Source: Anaerobacillus alkalidiazotrophicus (lineage in GTDB: Bacteria > Bacillota > Bacilli > Bacillales_H > Anaerobacillaceae). From it: 64,000 nucleotides of DNA. Under the pieces are notes generated by a model, which made no database searches, was not told where the DNA came from, and saw only the letters and a list, made by a program, of their open reading frames with translations. Below are positions 17,693 to 26,598 of the stretch, piece by piece. The stretch is taken from contig NZ_MLQS01000030.1 in assembly GCF_001866055.1 (NCBI RefSeq), positions 373,500 through 437,499 of the forward strand, given 5' to 3'. The position numbers and the translations under genes are program-made. Each line of letters starts with the position of its first letter. The first letter of the stretch is position 1.

Positions 17693-18142
17693 CTATGTTG
17701 TAACACGGTCTTCTAGATCCCATTTAACATGAAAAACAACTTTTTTTAACTTTCCTATTTTAGAAACCTCGTTTGCTTCAGTAATAAATCCTTGTATGTT
17801 TTGGATTTGTTCTGCTATAAAACCAGCTTCTAAAGGAGCAGAAAACGATTTTTTTTGATCAAATAGAAATGAAGTTAATTCAAACATTGCTTCTGTCTTC
17901 TTTTCCTTCACTAATACTAGGTTGCCCCAACCCGCTTTATCAAAAAAAGCGATCAGTTCGTCAATTGAAGAAAGTGGATATTTTCTAGCTAATGATTTTC
18001 CTGCCCAATATAAAATAACATTATGGTCTTTTCCTAATAGGTCGGGAAGTACTTCCTCTCTTAAGAGTTCATAGCCAAACAATGGTATTTGTAACTCTTC
18101 GGTGTGTTCAGTTAAATTTCTCTCTTTATGTTTAAAAATCAT
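17693..18142 (-). CDS. yslB: DUF2507 / V4R-like protein YslB
   Basis: A 149-residue cytoplasmic protein of the YslB family; function not established. The conserved stretch FGYELLREEVLPDLLG, then LYWAGKSLARKYPL, IDELIAFFDKAGWG, is diagnostic. The C-terminal half carries the FxAGFIAEQIQ motif of this V4R-related fold. Its place opposite lysC and before the sdh genes agrees with B. subtilis, apart from the potassium transporter gene inserted next to it. Start ATG follows GTGGGGG on the minus strand. Confidence 0.88.
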   Translation of the reverse strand: MIFKHKERNLTEHTEELQIPLFGYELLREEVLPDLLGKDHNVILYWAGKSLARKYPLSSIDELIAFFDKAGWGNLVLVKEKKTEAMFELTSFLFDQKKSFSAPLEAGFIAEQIQNIQGFITEANEVSKIGKLKKVVFHVKWDLEDRVTT

Positions 18143-18229
18143 TTTTTTCCCCCACTTTTTTTGCCGTACATTCAGTTATTATTATATCTCTTTTCCTTTA
18201 GAATGTACTATATAAACTTGTGCAAAATA

Positions 18230-18238
18230 TGGTATACT
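18230..18238 (+). promoter_or_regulatory. Extended -10 promoter of the potassium transporter gene
   Basis: TGGTATACT (TGN-TATACT) 32 bases before the ATG at 18270. No clear -35 at normal spacing. Confidence 0.5.
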
Positions 18239-18269
18239 AAACCCCGAGTGGATTCGGAGGTATGTAGTT

Positions 18270-19619
18270 ATGAATTTTTCAAAGGGGAAATTTCTAACCC
18301 CATTCAGAATTATTATTATTTCATATATAATAGCAATGTTTTTATTTAGCTTGTTATTATATTTGCCGATTTCACACCTTCCTGGTGTCTCAGTTACTTA
18401 CTCTGAAGCATTGTTTACCTCAGTTAGTGCAGTTAGTGTGACGGGGCTAACAGTTGTAAATGTTTCAGAGACATTTAGTTATATAGGAATTATCTTTTTA
18501 GCCATTGCCATCCAGTTGGGTGGAATTGGTATTATGACCCTTGGGACGTTTGTGTGGATGTTATTTGGTAGGAAGATCATTTTGTCACAACGAATGCTGA
18601 TTATGGTTGACCAAAATCAAAATACATTTTCTGGCTTAGTAAATTTAATGCGCGGTATTTTGTTTGTTGCATTAATTATTGAGCTAATTGGAGCTTTAAT
18701 ATTAGGTACATACTTTTTAAATTACTTTGATACGGTTGGAGAAGCATATTATCAAGGCGCTTTTGCATCTTTAAGTGCATTCACAAATGCCGGGTTTGAC
18801 GTGACTGGAGAATCATTAATTCCTTTTGCTAATGATTATTTTGTACAACTAATTGTTGTCTTATTGATCTTTGCTGGTGCAATTGGTTTTCCGGTATTAA
18901 TGGAATTGAAGCAATACTTTTCAAAAGCTCACCCGAATTTTAAATTTAGCTTATTTACAAAGATTACCACAACCACTTATTTCATTGTTTTTGTTTTTGG
19001 TTTTGTATCAATTTGGTTGTTGGAAATGGGCCACTATTATGTGGAGCTTGAATGGCATCAACAACTATTTTATTCGTTATTTAATTCAGCTACAGCAAGA
19101 AGCGGTGGGCTAGCAACAATGGATGTCTCGCAACTTAGCTTAGCAACATTATTACTGTTGTCAGGTTTGATGATTATAGGTGCAAGCCCATCGAGTGTGG
19201 GTGGTGGGATTCGTACGACAACTTTAGCAGTTATGTTTTTAACCATTCGTAGTTTTGCATTAGGGAAAACGGATGTCAAAGTATTTGGTCGGGAGATACA
19301 TCAAGAAGATCGACAAAAATCATTCATAGTATTATCTGTTTTTCTCGTTATGTTATTTTTAGCGATTATTTTAATTGCAGCTTTTGAAAATAGTAGTGAA
19401 ATAGCTTTGATGGCAATCATATTTGAAGCAAGTTCTGCTTTTGGAACTTGTGGATTATCTATGGGGATTACGCCAGATTTAACTTTGCCAAGTCAAATGA
19501 TATTAATGGTTTTGATGTTTATTGGACGTGTAGGACTCATTGCTTTTCTTTTCTCAATTCGTAAAAAGGAAACGAAAAGTTATTATAAGTATCCTACCGA
19601 ACGAATTATCATAGGGTAA
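18270..19619 (+). CDS. Ktr/TrkH-family potassium uptake protein, membrane subunit
   Basis: The ion-conducting subunit of a sodium-dependent K+ uptake system of the KtrB/KtrD type. Four P-loop repeats with the selectivity-filter glycine are visible: SVSVTGLTVV (near 52-61), SAFTNAGFDVTG (near 170-181), SATARSGGLATMD (near 272-284) and SSAFGTCGLSMGI (near 389-402), separated by paired hydrophobic helices. Length 449 aa matches KtrD and KtrB of B. subtilis. The system needs a cytoplasmic RCK subunit (KtrA or KtrC), which is not in the window. The gene has its own promoter and terminator and is an insertion relative to the B. subtilis yslB-sdhC order. Confidence 0.9.
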   Translation: MNFSKGKFLTPFRIIIISYIIAMFLFSLLLYLPISHLPGVSVTYSEALFTSVSAVSVTGLTVVNVSETFSYIGIIFLAIAIQLGGIGIMTLGTFVWMLFGRKIILSQRMLIMVDQNQNTFSGLVNLMRGILFVALIIELIGALILGTYFLNYFDTVGEAYYQGAFASLSAFTNAGFDVTGESLIPFANDYFVQLIVVLLIFAGAIGFPVLMELKQYFSKAHPNFKFSLFTKITTTTYFIVFVFGFVSIWLLEMGHYYVELEWHQQLFYSLFNSATARSGGLATMDVSQLSLATLLLLSGLMIIGASPSSVGGGIRTTTLAVMFLTIRSFALGKTDVKVFGREIHQEDRQKSFIVLSVFLVMLFLAIILIAAFENSSEIALMAIIFEASSAFGTCGLSMGITPDLTLPSQMILMVLMFIGRVGLIAFLFSIRKKETKSYYKYPTERIIIG

Positions 19620-19620
19620 T

Positions 19621-19660
19621 AAATGGCTCATTGAAAGTATATACTTCAATGAGCCATTTT
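19621..19660 (+). terminator. Rho-independent terminator after the potassium transporter gene
   Basis: The arms AAATGGCTCATTGAA and TTCAATGAGCCATTTT form a nearly perfect long stem directly after the stop codon. Confidence 0.85.
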
Positions 19661-19704
19661 GCATTATTTTTTTGTTTCATTAGTATTAACTTGTATTCGC
19701 TTTC

Positions 19705-19734
19705 TTGACGCTGAATATATATAGACGTTAAAAT
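19705..19734 (+). promoter_or_regulatory. Candidate sigma-A promoter of sdhCAB
   Basis: TTGACG (19705-19710), 18-base spacer, TAAAAT (19729-19734). It would give a leader of about 230 bases before sdhC. The remaining 354-base gap holds only AT-rich sequence and the preceding terminator. This is a pattern match only. Confidence 0.4.
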
Positions 19735-19973
19735 GAAATTGTCATAATATTTTCAAAAAATGCAGTTGCAAACCAAAGGTTTCATAAATAAGGTTTTCAA
19801 TAACTAAGATTTGTACATAATTTAAAGGGTCTCTAAGGTATTTTTATAGAAAAGTTATATAAATAGAGGAAATCATTCAAAGTTAATGAATAAATATTGG
19901 TAGTAGGACTTTACCAAAATAGAATTATCCGATGAATAAACCTACTAAAAAACAATGGACAGGAGGAAAACGT

Positions 19974-20582
19974 ATGGTTGGAAATCGAGAATTTTTATAT
20001 CGTAAGTTACATTCTTTATTAGGTGTTATACCAGTGGGAATTTTTTTAATTGTTCATTTAATGGTTAATTATACTGCAGTCCATGGTGCTGAGAGTTACA
20101 ATGCGGCAACTCATTTTATGGAGAATCTCCCATTCAGGTACTTATTAGAAATCTTTTTCATATTTTTACCTTTACTATTCCATGCTGTGTATGGTCTATT
20201 TATTGCTTTTCAAGCAAAGCATAACACAAATACGTATGGTTACTTTCGAAACTGGATGTTTAGATTACAACGTACCACTGGAGTAATTACAGTAATTTTT
20301 TTAGCTTGGCATGTTTGGGAAACAAGAGTTGCTGCTGCTTTAGGAACGCCTGTTGACTTTGATATGATGGCCAATATCGTCGCTAATCCGTTTATCTTAA
20401 CGTTTTATATTGTAGGAATAGTAGCGGCAACGTTTCACTTTGCTAACGGACTATGGTCGTTTTTCGTCACATGGGGAATCACCATTACTCAAAGGTCACA
20501 GCAAATTTCAACCTATGTAACGCTTGGTGTTTTCGTGGCGTTAACGTTTGTTGGTATTCGTGCAATCTTAGCATTTATCTAG
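19974..20582 (+). CDS. sdhC: Succinate dehydrogenase cytochrome b558 subunit
   Basis: The membrane anchor carrying haem b and reducing menaquinone in complex II. Five hydrophobic segments are visible in the 202 residues, and candidate haem-ligand histidines lie in KLHSLLG, IVHLMVNY, FHAVYG, AWHVWET and TFHFANG. The start is set at ATG 19974 (MVGNREFLYRK), preceded by AGGAGG (19961-19966); the upstream in-frame ATG at 19932 would place that site inside the gene. From 19974 the protein has the same length as B. subtilis SdhC. sdhA follows after 24 bases. Confidence 0.94.
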   Translation: MVGNREFLYRKLHSLLGVIPVGIFLIVHLMVNYTAVHGAESYNAATHFMENLPFRYLLEIFFIFLPLLFHAVYGLFIAFQAKHNTNTYGYFRNWMFRLQRTTGVITVIFLAWHVWETRVAAALGTPVDFDMMANIVANPFILTFYIVGIVAATFHFANGLWSFFVTWGITITQRSQQISTYVTLGVFVALTFVGIRAILAFI

Positions 20583-20606
20583 CAAAATATGGAGGAGTGA
20601 TCTCAT

Positions 20607-22376
20607 ATGAGTAAAGGAAAAATTGTGATAGTTGGTGGTGGTCTAGCAGGATTAATGGCCGCAGTAAAATCAGCAGAAGCAGGAGTTAAAGTAGATTTAT
20701 TTTCAGTTGTTCCCGTAAAACGTTCTCACTCTGTTTGTGCCCAAGGTGGTATAAACGGGGCTGTAAATACAAAAGGTGAGGGAGATTCACCAGCTGAACA
20801 TTTTGATGATACTATTTATGGTGGTGACTTTTTAGCAAATCAACCACCAGTTAAGGCAATGTGTGAAGCTGCACCTGGTATTATTCATTTATTTGACCGC
20901 ATGGGTGTGATGTTTAACCGTACATCTGAAGGATTACTAGATTTTCGTCGCTTTGGTGGTACTCAATATCATCGAACAGCTTTTGCTGGAGCCACTACAG
21001 GTCAGCAATTATTATATGCGATGGATGAGCAAGTGCGAAGGTTTGAAACAAAAGGTCTCGTTAATAAGTTTGAAGGCTGGGAATTTTTATCAGCAATAAT
21101 TGATGATGATGGTATATGTCGTGGAATTGTTGCTCAAAATCTAAATTCTTCAAAAGTTGAATACTTCAAAGGTGATGCAGTAATTATTGCTACAGGTGGT
21201 CCAGGGATAGTATTCGGTAAATCAACTAATTCAATGATAAATACAGGTTTTGCTGCTGCTAAATTATATGAGCAAGGTGTATATTATGCGAATGGTGAGT
21301 TTATCCAAATTCATCCTACAGCTATTCCGGGAGACGATAAACTTCGCCTAATGAGTGAGTCAGCTCGTGGAGAAGGTGGACGTGTATGGACATATAAAGA
21401 TGGAAAGCCTTGGTACTTTTTAGAAGAAAAATATCCTGCGTATGGAAACTTAGTACCTCGTGATATTGCTACACGAGAAATTTTTGATGTGTGCGTGAAT
21501 CAGAAGTTAGGAATTAATGGAGAAAACATGGTCTATCTCGATCTTTCACATAAAGATCCTAAAGAATTGGATATTAAACTTGGTGGTATTATGGAAATCT
21601 ATGAAAAATTCATGGGAGATGATCCTCGTAAGGTACCAATGAAAATTTTTCCTGGAGTTCATTACTCTATGGGAGGAATATGGGTAGATTATAATCAAAT
21701 GACAAACATTCCTGGTTTATTTGCTGCCGGGGAAGTAGATTACTCACAACACGGTGCCAACCGTCTGGGAGCAAATTCGTTACTTTCTGCCATATTCGGT
21801 GGGATGGTAGCAGGCCCTAAAGCTGTTGAATATATAAATGGACTCGAAAAGTCTGTTGAAGATATTTCTACAGCATTATATGACCGTTACTTAAAAGAGG
21901 AAGAAAGTAAATTCGATTCACTGTTAAAAATGGATGGGAAAGAAAATGCATTCCAACTTCATCAAGAACTTGGTGCTAGTATGACGGAAAATGTGACGGT
22001 AGTTCGTGAAAACAAACGTCTATTAAAAACGGATGAGAAGATATTAGAGTTAATTGAGCGCTATAAAAATATAAATATTTCAGATACAACAAAATGGAGT
22101 AATCAAGGTGTAGCCTTTACACGTCAACTTGAAGGAATGTTAAATTTAGCAAGAGTAATCACAATAGGTGCTTATAACCGTAACGAAAGTAGGGGGGCAC
22201 ATTACAAGCCAGAATTTCCAGACCGTAATGATGAAGAATGGTTAAAGACAACAAAGGCAAAATATAATGCTCAATTGAATGGTCCAGAGTTTGAATATGA
22301 AGAAGTAGATGTTTCATTAATCAAACCGCGAAAGCGCGACTACACCACTAAAAAGAAAGTGAGTGAAAAGGCATGA
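20607..22376 (+). CDS. sdhA: Succinate dehydrogenase flavoprotein subunit
   Basis: Oxidises succinate to fumarate with covalently bound FAD on the cytoplasmic face of the membrane. The N-terminal dinucleotide fold GGGLAGL (about 9-15) precedes the HSVCAQGGING motif, whose histidine carries the flavin. The active-site HRTAFAGATTGQ, ARGEGGRVW and HYSMGGIWVD blocks are present, as is GANRLGANSLL near the C-terminus of the FAD domain. 589 aa. The last four bases overlap the sdhB start (ATGA), indicating translational coupling. Confidence 0.97.
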   Translation: MSKGKIVIVGGGLAGLMAAVKSAEAGVKVDLFSVVPVKRSHSVCAQGGINGAVNTKGEGDSPAEHFDDTIYGGDFLANQPPVKAMCEAAPGIIHLFDRMGVMFNRTSEGLLDFRRFGGTQYHRTAFAGATTGQQLLYAMDEQVRRFETKGLVNKFEGWEFLSAIIDDDGICRGIVAQNLNSSKVEYFKGDAVIIATGGPGIVFGKSTNSMINTGFAAAKLYEQGVYYANGEFIQIHPTAIPGDDKLRLMSESARGEGGRVWTYKDGKPWYFLEEKYPAYGNLVPRDIATREIFDVCVNQKLGINGENMVYLDLSHKDPKELDIKLGGIMEIYEKFMGDDPRKVPMKIFPGVHYSMGGIWVDYNQMTNIPGLFAAGEVDYSQHGANRLGANSLLSAIFGGMVAGPKAVEYINGLEKSVEDISTALYDRYLKEEESKFDSLLKMDGKENAFQLHQELGASMTENVTVVRENKRLLKTDEKILELIERYKNINISDTTKWSNQGVAFTRQLEGMLNLARVITIGAYNRNESRGAHYKPEFPDRNDEEWLKTTKAKYNAQLNGPEFEYEEVDVSLIKPRKRDYTTKKKVSEKA

Positions 22377-23134
22377 GTCAAAAAACCATTCGATTTATCA
22401 TTACCAGACAAGCGGATCCCGAATCTACGCCTTTCAAAGACGAATTTGTAATACCGTATCGTGAAAATATGAATGTCATCTCAGCTTTAATGGAAATGCG
22501 TAGAAATCCAATAAATGCATCCGGTAAAAAAACAACTCCTATCACGTGGGATATGAGTTGCTTAGAAGAAGTATGTGGAGCCTGTTCGATGACTATTAAT
22601 GGGAAACCAAGGCAATCCTGTACTGCTCTTATTGATCAACTTGAGCAACCGATTCGGTTAGAACCGATGCGTACGTTTCCGGTCATTCGTGATTTATTAG
22701 TAGATCGCACGAAAATGTTTGAATCTTTAAAGAAAGTAAAGGCGTGGATTCCTATCGATGGGACATTTGATTTAGGGCCAGGTCCAAGAATGGCAGAAGG
22801 TAAACGTCAATGGGCATACGAATTGTCTAAGTGCATGACATGTGGAGTTTGCTTAGAGGCATGTCCTAATGTTAATAGTAAATCTCCTTTTATTGGTCCG
22901 GCGCCATTGTCTCAGGTTCGTCTTTTTAACGCTCATCCAACAGGCGCAATGAATAAAGCGGAACGACTTGAAGCAATAATGGATGATGGTGGTTTATCAA
23001 ATTGTGGTAATTCTCAAAACTGTGTTCAAGCATGTCCTAAAGGAATTCCTTTAACGACATCTATTGCGGCTCTAAACCGTGACACAACAATACAATCTTT
23101 TAAAAACTTCTTTGGTAGTGATAATAATTATTAA
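22373..23134 (+). CDS. sdhB: Succinate dehydrogenase iron-sulfur subunit
   Basis: Carries electrons from SdhA to the quinone site through three clusters. Ligands are visible for [2Fe-2S] (CLEEVCGAC and QSC), and for [4Fe-4S]/[3Fe-4S] (CMTCGVCLEACP and NCGNSQNCVQACPKGIPL). At 253 aa it equals the B. subtilis subunit. It overlaps sdhA by four bases. In B. subtilis the thioesterase-like ysmA separates sdhB from gerE; it is absent here. Confidence 0.97.
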   Translation: MSQKTIRFIITRQADPESTPFKDEFVIPYRENMNVISALMEMRRNPINASGKKTTPITWDMSCLEEVCGACSMTINGKPRQSCTALIDQLEQPIRLEPMRTFPVIRDLLVDRTKMFESLKKVKAWIPIDGTFDLGPGPRMAEGKRQWAYELSKCMTCGVCLEACPNVNSKSPFIGPAPLSQVRLFNAHPTGAMNKAERLEAIMDDGGLSNCGNSQNCVQACPKGIPLTTSIAALNRDTTIQSFKNFFGSDNNY

Positions 23135-23244
23135 TAGAATGTGCCCCTTTATCGCTAAAGTAATCTAAGGATCAAAAAGATAAAAATGGGCACGGAATTT
23201 ATAAAAAAAGACGAAACTTCTTTCACATCTTCTCATAAATAAGT

Positions 23245-23273
23245 CACATGGGAACATCCCCTTACATAGGATA
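23245..23273 (+). promoter_or_regulatory. Sigma-K-type promoter of gerE
   Basis: CATAGGATA (23265-23273) fits the sigma-K -10 pattern CATANNNTA, and CAC (23245-23247) is correctly placed for the -35. It lies about 60 bases before gerE, which is sigma-K dependent in B. subtilis. Confidence 0.7.
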
Positions 23274-23333
23274 TCGTAGCTAAATATTAAAATATCCTAT
23301 TCACTGCAGCCCGTGCAAGAGAGGGTGAATTAA

Positions 23334-23558
23334 TTGAAAGATCACGAATTCCGTCCTAAGCCACTACTCACAAAACGTGAGAAGGAAGTATTTGAATTAC
23401 TAGTTCAAGACAAGACTACAAAGGAAATTGCACAGCAGCTATTCATAAGTGAAAAGACTGTTCGTAATCATATTTCGAACACAATGCAAAAGCTTGGAGT
23501 AAAGGGGCGCTCGCAAGCAGTCATTGAGTTAGTGCGGTTAGGTTATCTAGAAATTTAA
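23334..23558 (+). CDS. gerE: Spore development transcription factor GerE
   Basis: The late mother-cell regulator that activates and represses coat genes after sigma-K. The whole 74-residue protein is a LuxR-type helix-turn-helix: LTKREKEVFELL, TTKEIAQQLFISEKTVRNHISN, then MQKLGVKGRSQAV. Length and sequence closely match B. subtilis GerE. The TTG start at 23334 follows GAGAGGGTGA. It is monocistronic, with a sigma-K promoter upstream and a terminator downstream. Confidence 0.97.
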   Translation: MKDHEFRPKPLLTKREKEVFELLVQDKTTKEIAQQLFISEKTVRNHISNTMQKLGVKGRSQAVIELVRLGYLEI

Positions 23559-23563
23559 TGGTT

Positions 23564-23595
23564 CCGGCTTTCTATTTTAGAAGGCCGGCTTTTTT
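23564..23595 (+). terminator. Rho-independent terminator of gerE
   Basis: CCGGCTTTCTA pairs with TAGAAGGCCGG around a three-base loop, followed by six T residues. Confidence 0.9.
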
Positions 23596-23599
23596 ACAA

Positions 23600-23805
23600 G
23601 GTAAGAAAGCATAAAATTTCTAACTTGGAAACTGTCTAGCGCAAGCAGCCTACGAGCTCGGTCACTTCAGTCAAGCAACTGACTTCAATTGTCTAGCTCC
23701 AGGCGCCATCGGCTCGACCACTTCAGGCCTACTCTTTCGGTCAAAAACCGACCGCTAGAGTAGGCCTTCCAGTGTTTGTCGCCTATAGGCGGACGCCTTC
23801 TTATG
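23600..23805 (+). repeat. Repeat family C copy 1, after the gerE terminator
   Basis: Begins within about 10 bases of the gerE terminator T-run. It contains the core ATTTCTAACTTGGAAACTG, then TCTAGCGCAAGCAGCCTACG, then the GAGCTCGGTCACTTCAG block. A second GTCTAGCTCCAGGCGCC start lies at 23691, so two related units seem fused. It ends with a GCCTATAGGCGGACGCC hairpin rather than the GCTTGCGCT end of other copies. Noncoding. Confidence 0.65.
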
Positions 23806-23834
23806 TAAACGTCTTTATTTTTCAACTAAAGCTA

Positions 23835-23864
23835 TTGAAAACATTTGCTGAATTGTGCTATAAT
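23835..23864 (+). promoter_or_regulatory. Sigma-A promoter of ptsHI
   Basis: TTGAAA (23835-23840), 18-base spacer and TATAAT (23859-23864) with a TGC extension. It lies about 20 bases before the antiterminator leader. Confidence 0.75.
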
Positions 23865-23884
23865 TTGTTGCAACAGAACAAAAT

Positions 23885-24010
23885 TTACGTGTTACTGATC
23901 CGATCAGGCATGAGTAAAGTTGTATATATGTACGATAATATGGGGAATTCTAATACTAGAATCATCTATTTTTTCGTCATGTTTAACTTTACCCATGTCT
24001 TTTGTTTTGT
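23885..24010 (+). promoter_or_regulatory. GlcT-type antiterminator (RAT) and overlapping terminator upstream of ptsHI
   Basis: TTACGTGTTACTGATCCGAT followed by CAGGCATGAGTAA (23885-23917) strongly resembles the ribonucleic antiterminator bound by GlcT in the B. subtilis ptsG leader. Its 3' part, CATGAGTAAAGTT (23909-23921), pairs with AACTTTACCCATG (23985-23997), which is followed by TCTTTTGTTTTGT. So antiterminator and terminator overlap and exclude each other, the hallmark of this type of control. A ptsG gene would be expected next in B. subtilis; here ptsH follows after about 120 bases. Confidence 0.75.
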
Positions 24011-24129
24011 AAACGATCTACATACAAGGGTTTTGTTAAAACTTTTGACTCTAACTTTTTTTGAATTTTTATTAGGTTAGTTTCGAAGTTCAATAAAAAT
24101 TTTATTAATTCTATTAAGGAGTGTTTTAA

Positions 24130-24393
24130 ATGGCAGAAAAAACTTTTAAAATTACAGCAGATACGGGAATTCATGCAAGACCAGCAACATTATTAGTAAA
24201 TAAAGCAGGGCAATTTCAGTCTGACATCACATTAACATACAAAGAGAAAACAGTTAATTTAAAGTCTATCATGGGTGTTATGTCACTTGGAGTTGGACAA
24301 GGTGCTGATGTAACGATTAAAGCGGAAGGATCTGACGCTGATCAAGCTTTAGCTGCTATCGAAGAAGTAATTAAAGGTGGTCTAGGAGAGTAA
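24130..24393 (+). CDS. ptsH: Phosphocarrier protein HPr
   Basis: Carries phosphate from enzyme I to the sugar-specific EIIA domains, and when phosphorylated on serine serves as corepressor with CcpA. His15 in TGIHARPAT is the catalytic residue, and Ser46 in [12 protein letters not shown] is the HPr kinase site; both are intact. 87 aa, normal. The ATG follows AAGGAG. Its stop codon overlaps the ptsI start by one base. In B. subtilis ptsHI follows ptsG; here it sits between gerE and ysmB. Confidence 0.97.
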   Translation: MAEKTFKITADTGIHARPATLLVNKAGQFQSDITLTYKEKTVNLKSIMGVMSLGVGQGADVTIKAEGSDADQALAAIEEVIKGGLGE

Positions 24394-26111
24394 TGTCAAA
24401 ACTAATTAAAGGTATTGGCGCTTCTAGCGGGATTGCCATTGCGAAAGCGTTTAAATTGGAGAATCCAGATCTAACAGTTGAACGAAAATCGGTTGATAAT
24501 ACTGATGAAGAAGTAAGTAAACTTGATTTAGCTATAGAACAATCAAAAAAAGAATTAAAAGTTATTCAAGAAACAGCTAAACAAGAAATGGGTGATGATA
24601 AGGCTGCTATTTTTGAAGCGCACTTACTCGTTTTAAGTGATCCTGAGCTTGTTGATTCTGTAAAGGATAAAATTAAATCTGAAAATATTAATGCTGAAAG
24701 TGCAATGGATGATGTTTCTTCGATGTTTATTACTATGTTTGAAAGCATGGATAATGAATATATGAAAGAAAGAGCAGCCGATATTCGTGATGTTTCTAGA
24801 CGTGTCCTTGGTCACTTGTTAGGTGTTCAAACAGCATCTTTAGCAAGTATTAACGAAGAAGTTATTATCATTGGTGAAGATTTAACTCCGTCTGATACAG
24901 CTCAATTAAACCGCAATTATGTGAAAGGTTTTGCGACAGATATCGGTGGAAGAACATCGCATTCAGCGATTATGTCTCGCTCTTTAGAAATTCCTGCAGT
25001 AGTAGGTACGAAAGAAGCTACTACACAAATTGAAGCTGGAGTACTTGTTATTGTAGATGGTATAGAAGGAACTGTAATCGTTAACCCAACAGATGCAGAA
25101 GTTTCAGAATATGAAGCAAAAAGAGAAGGTTTTGAAGCTCAAAAAAGAGAGTGGGCAAAGCTTGTTAACGAGAAGACTCTTTCTAAAGATGGACATCATG
25201 TAGAATTAGCTGCTAATATTGGTACGCCAAATGATCTTGAGGGTGTTATTAATAATGGTGCAGAAGCAATTGGTCTTTATCGTACTGAGTTTTTATATAT
25301 GGGTAGAAATGAACTTCCTTCAGAAGATGAGCAGTTTGAAGCTTACAAAACTGTTGTTGAAAAGATGGAAGGAAAACCTGTTGTTATCCGAACTCTAGAT
25401 ATTGGTGGAGATAAGGAGTTACCATACTTAGAATTGCCAAAAGAAATGAACCCGTTCTTAGGATACAGAGCGATCCGCTTGTGTTTAGAAGAACAGGACA
25501 TTTTCCGCACACAGTTACGAGCTCTTCTTCGAGCAAGTCATTATGGAAATTTAAAAATTATGTTCCCGATGATTGCTACTCTTGAAGAGTTACGTGAAGC
25601 TAAAGCAATCCTTAATGATGAAAAAGAAAAGTTAAAAGCTAATGGAGTAGAAGTTTCAGAAACAATTGAAGTAGGGATGATGGTTGAAATTCCATCTACT
25701 GCTGTGATTGCTGATATTTTTGCAAAAGAAGTGGATTTCTTTAGTATCGGTACCAATGATCTAATCCAATACACAATGGCAGCTGATCGTATGAATGAGC
25801 AAGTTTCATATTTGTATCAGCCGTATAACCCAGCTGTTTTACGTTTGGTAAGTTCTGTTATTAAGGCGGCTCATCAAGAAGGTAAATGGGCTGGGATGTG
25901 TGGCGAGATGGCAGGAGACGAAATTGCTATTCCTCTACTTTTAGGTCTAGGTCTAGACGAATTTAGTATGAGTGCAACTTCGATTTTACCTGCTCGAACG
26001 TTAATTGCAAAACTTTCTAAACAAGAACTAGAAAATATTGCTAATGAAGCTTTAATGCTAAGCACTGCAACGGAAGTTGAAGAGTTAGTTAAAACTAAAG
26101 TTCTTAAGTAA
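24393..26111 (+). CDS. ptsI: Phosphoenolpyruvate-protein phosphotransferase (enzyme I)
   Basis: Starts the PTS by autophosphorylation from PEP and transfer to HPr. The phosphohistidine domain has [21 protein letters not shown] with His190. The PEP-binding barrel shows the [63 protein letters not shown] and GMCGEMAGD blocks with the active-site cysteine. 572 aa, normal length. Start ATG shares a base with the ptsH stop, so translation is coupled. Confidence 0.97.
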   Translation: MSKLIKGIGASSGIAIAKAFKLENPDLTVERKSVDNTDEEVSKLDLAIEQSKKELKVIQETAKQEMGDDKAAIFEAHLLVLSDPELVDSVKDKIKSENINAESAMDDVSSMFITMFESMDNEYMKERAADIRDVSRRVLGHLLGVQTASLASINEEVIIIGEDLTPSDTAQLNRNYVKGFATDIGGRTSHSAIMSRSLEIPAVVGTKEATTQIEAGVLVIVDGIEGTVIVNPTDAEVSEYEAKREGFEAQKREWAKLVNEKTLSKDGHHVELAANIGTPNDLEGVINNGAEAIGLYRTEFLYMGRNELPSEDEQFEAYKTVVEKMEGKPVVIRTLDIGGDKELPYLELPKEMNPFLGYRAIRLCLEEQDIFRTQLRALLRASHYGNLKIMFPMIATLEELREAKAILNDEKEKLKANGVEVSETIEVGMMVEIPSTAVIADIFAKEVDFFSIGTNDLIQYTMAADRMNEQVSYLYQPYNPAVLRLVSSVIKAAHQEGKWAGMCGEMAGDEIAIPLLLGLGLDEFSMSATSILPARTLIAKLSKQELENIANEALMLSTATEVEELVKTKVLK

Positions 26112-26121
26112 TTTACCATTT

Positions 26122-26155
26122 AAAGGGGCTATAAATTTATAGCTCCTTTATTTTA
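26122..26155 (+). terminator. Rho-independent terminator of ptsHI
   Basis: AAAGGGGCTATAA pairs with TTATAGCTCCTTT (one mismatch), followed by a T-rich tract, starting 11 bases after the ptsI stop. Confidence 0.85.
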
Positions 26156-26235
26156 CGTTCCCTAGCTAAACTCTACGTCCTGTACTTAATATAAATATAT
26201 TCCGGTTTTGGTAAGGTAGGATTTACAAAAACTGT

Positions 26236-26400
26236 TAGCTAAACAACAATCAGTGGGGATTTCTTCATCTCTCACTGAATGCTGTTTAACTTTTACCACA
26301 GGAATAATATTAACTAATCATTAGCTTTCACTGATGAAATTATTCTATCCGATTCTTTAGGGGGAGTTAATCCCCAACAAAAACTTTTCGGTTTTTTTTA
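26236..26400 (-). mobile_element. Three-hairpin repeat element, inverted partial copy (family A)
   Basis: Read on the minus strand, it follows the full copy at 3276-3482 from the loop of hairpin 1 (GAAAAGTTT...GTTGGGGATTAACTCCCCCT), through hairpin 2 (AGAATAATTTCATCAGTG) to the end of hairpin 3 (CCCCACTGATTGTTG). The left part of hairpin 1 is missing. Hairpin arms have diverged, and hairpin 3 has mismatches, so it is an older copy. A family C repeat begins immediately after it. Confidence 0.6.
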
Positions 26401-26598
26401 ACATAATCAGAATTTATAAATTTCTAACTTGGAAACTGTCTAGCGCAAGCAGCCTACGAGCTCGGTCACTTCAGTCAAGCAACTGACTTCAATTACCTCT
26501 TGAAATCCTTCGTTGATTAGCTTCATGCAGCTTTGCTCTTGAGCAAACGGAGTGGCACAGGAGCAGCTGCTCGTGACCAAGGCGCTTGCGCTTTTCTT
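26401..26598 (+). repeat. Repeat family C copy 2
   Basis: Starts right after a run of eight T (ACATAATCAGAATTTATAAA, core TTTCTAACTTGGAAACTG). AGCGCAAGC at 26442-26450 and GCTTGCGCT at 26584-26592 form inverted ends, the latter followed by TTTCTT. The interior includes GAGCTCGGTCACTTCAG and CTTCATGCAGCTTTGCT, shared with the copy at 48317-48578. Noncoding; with the previous element it fills most of the 639-base gap before ysmB. Confidence 0.7.

Noticed and set aside
23772..24080. A 102-codon frame over the pts leader
   Set aside because: It lies on top of the promoter, RAT and terminator hairpin, lacks a ribosome-binding site and has biased low-complexity content.
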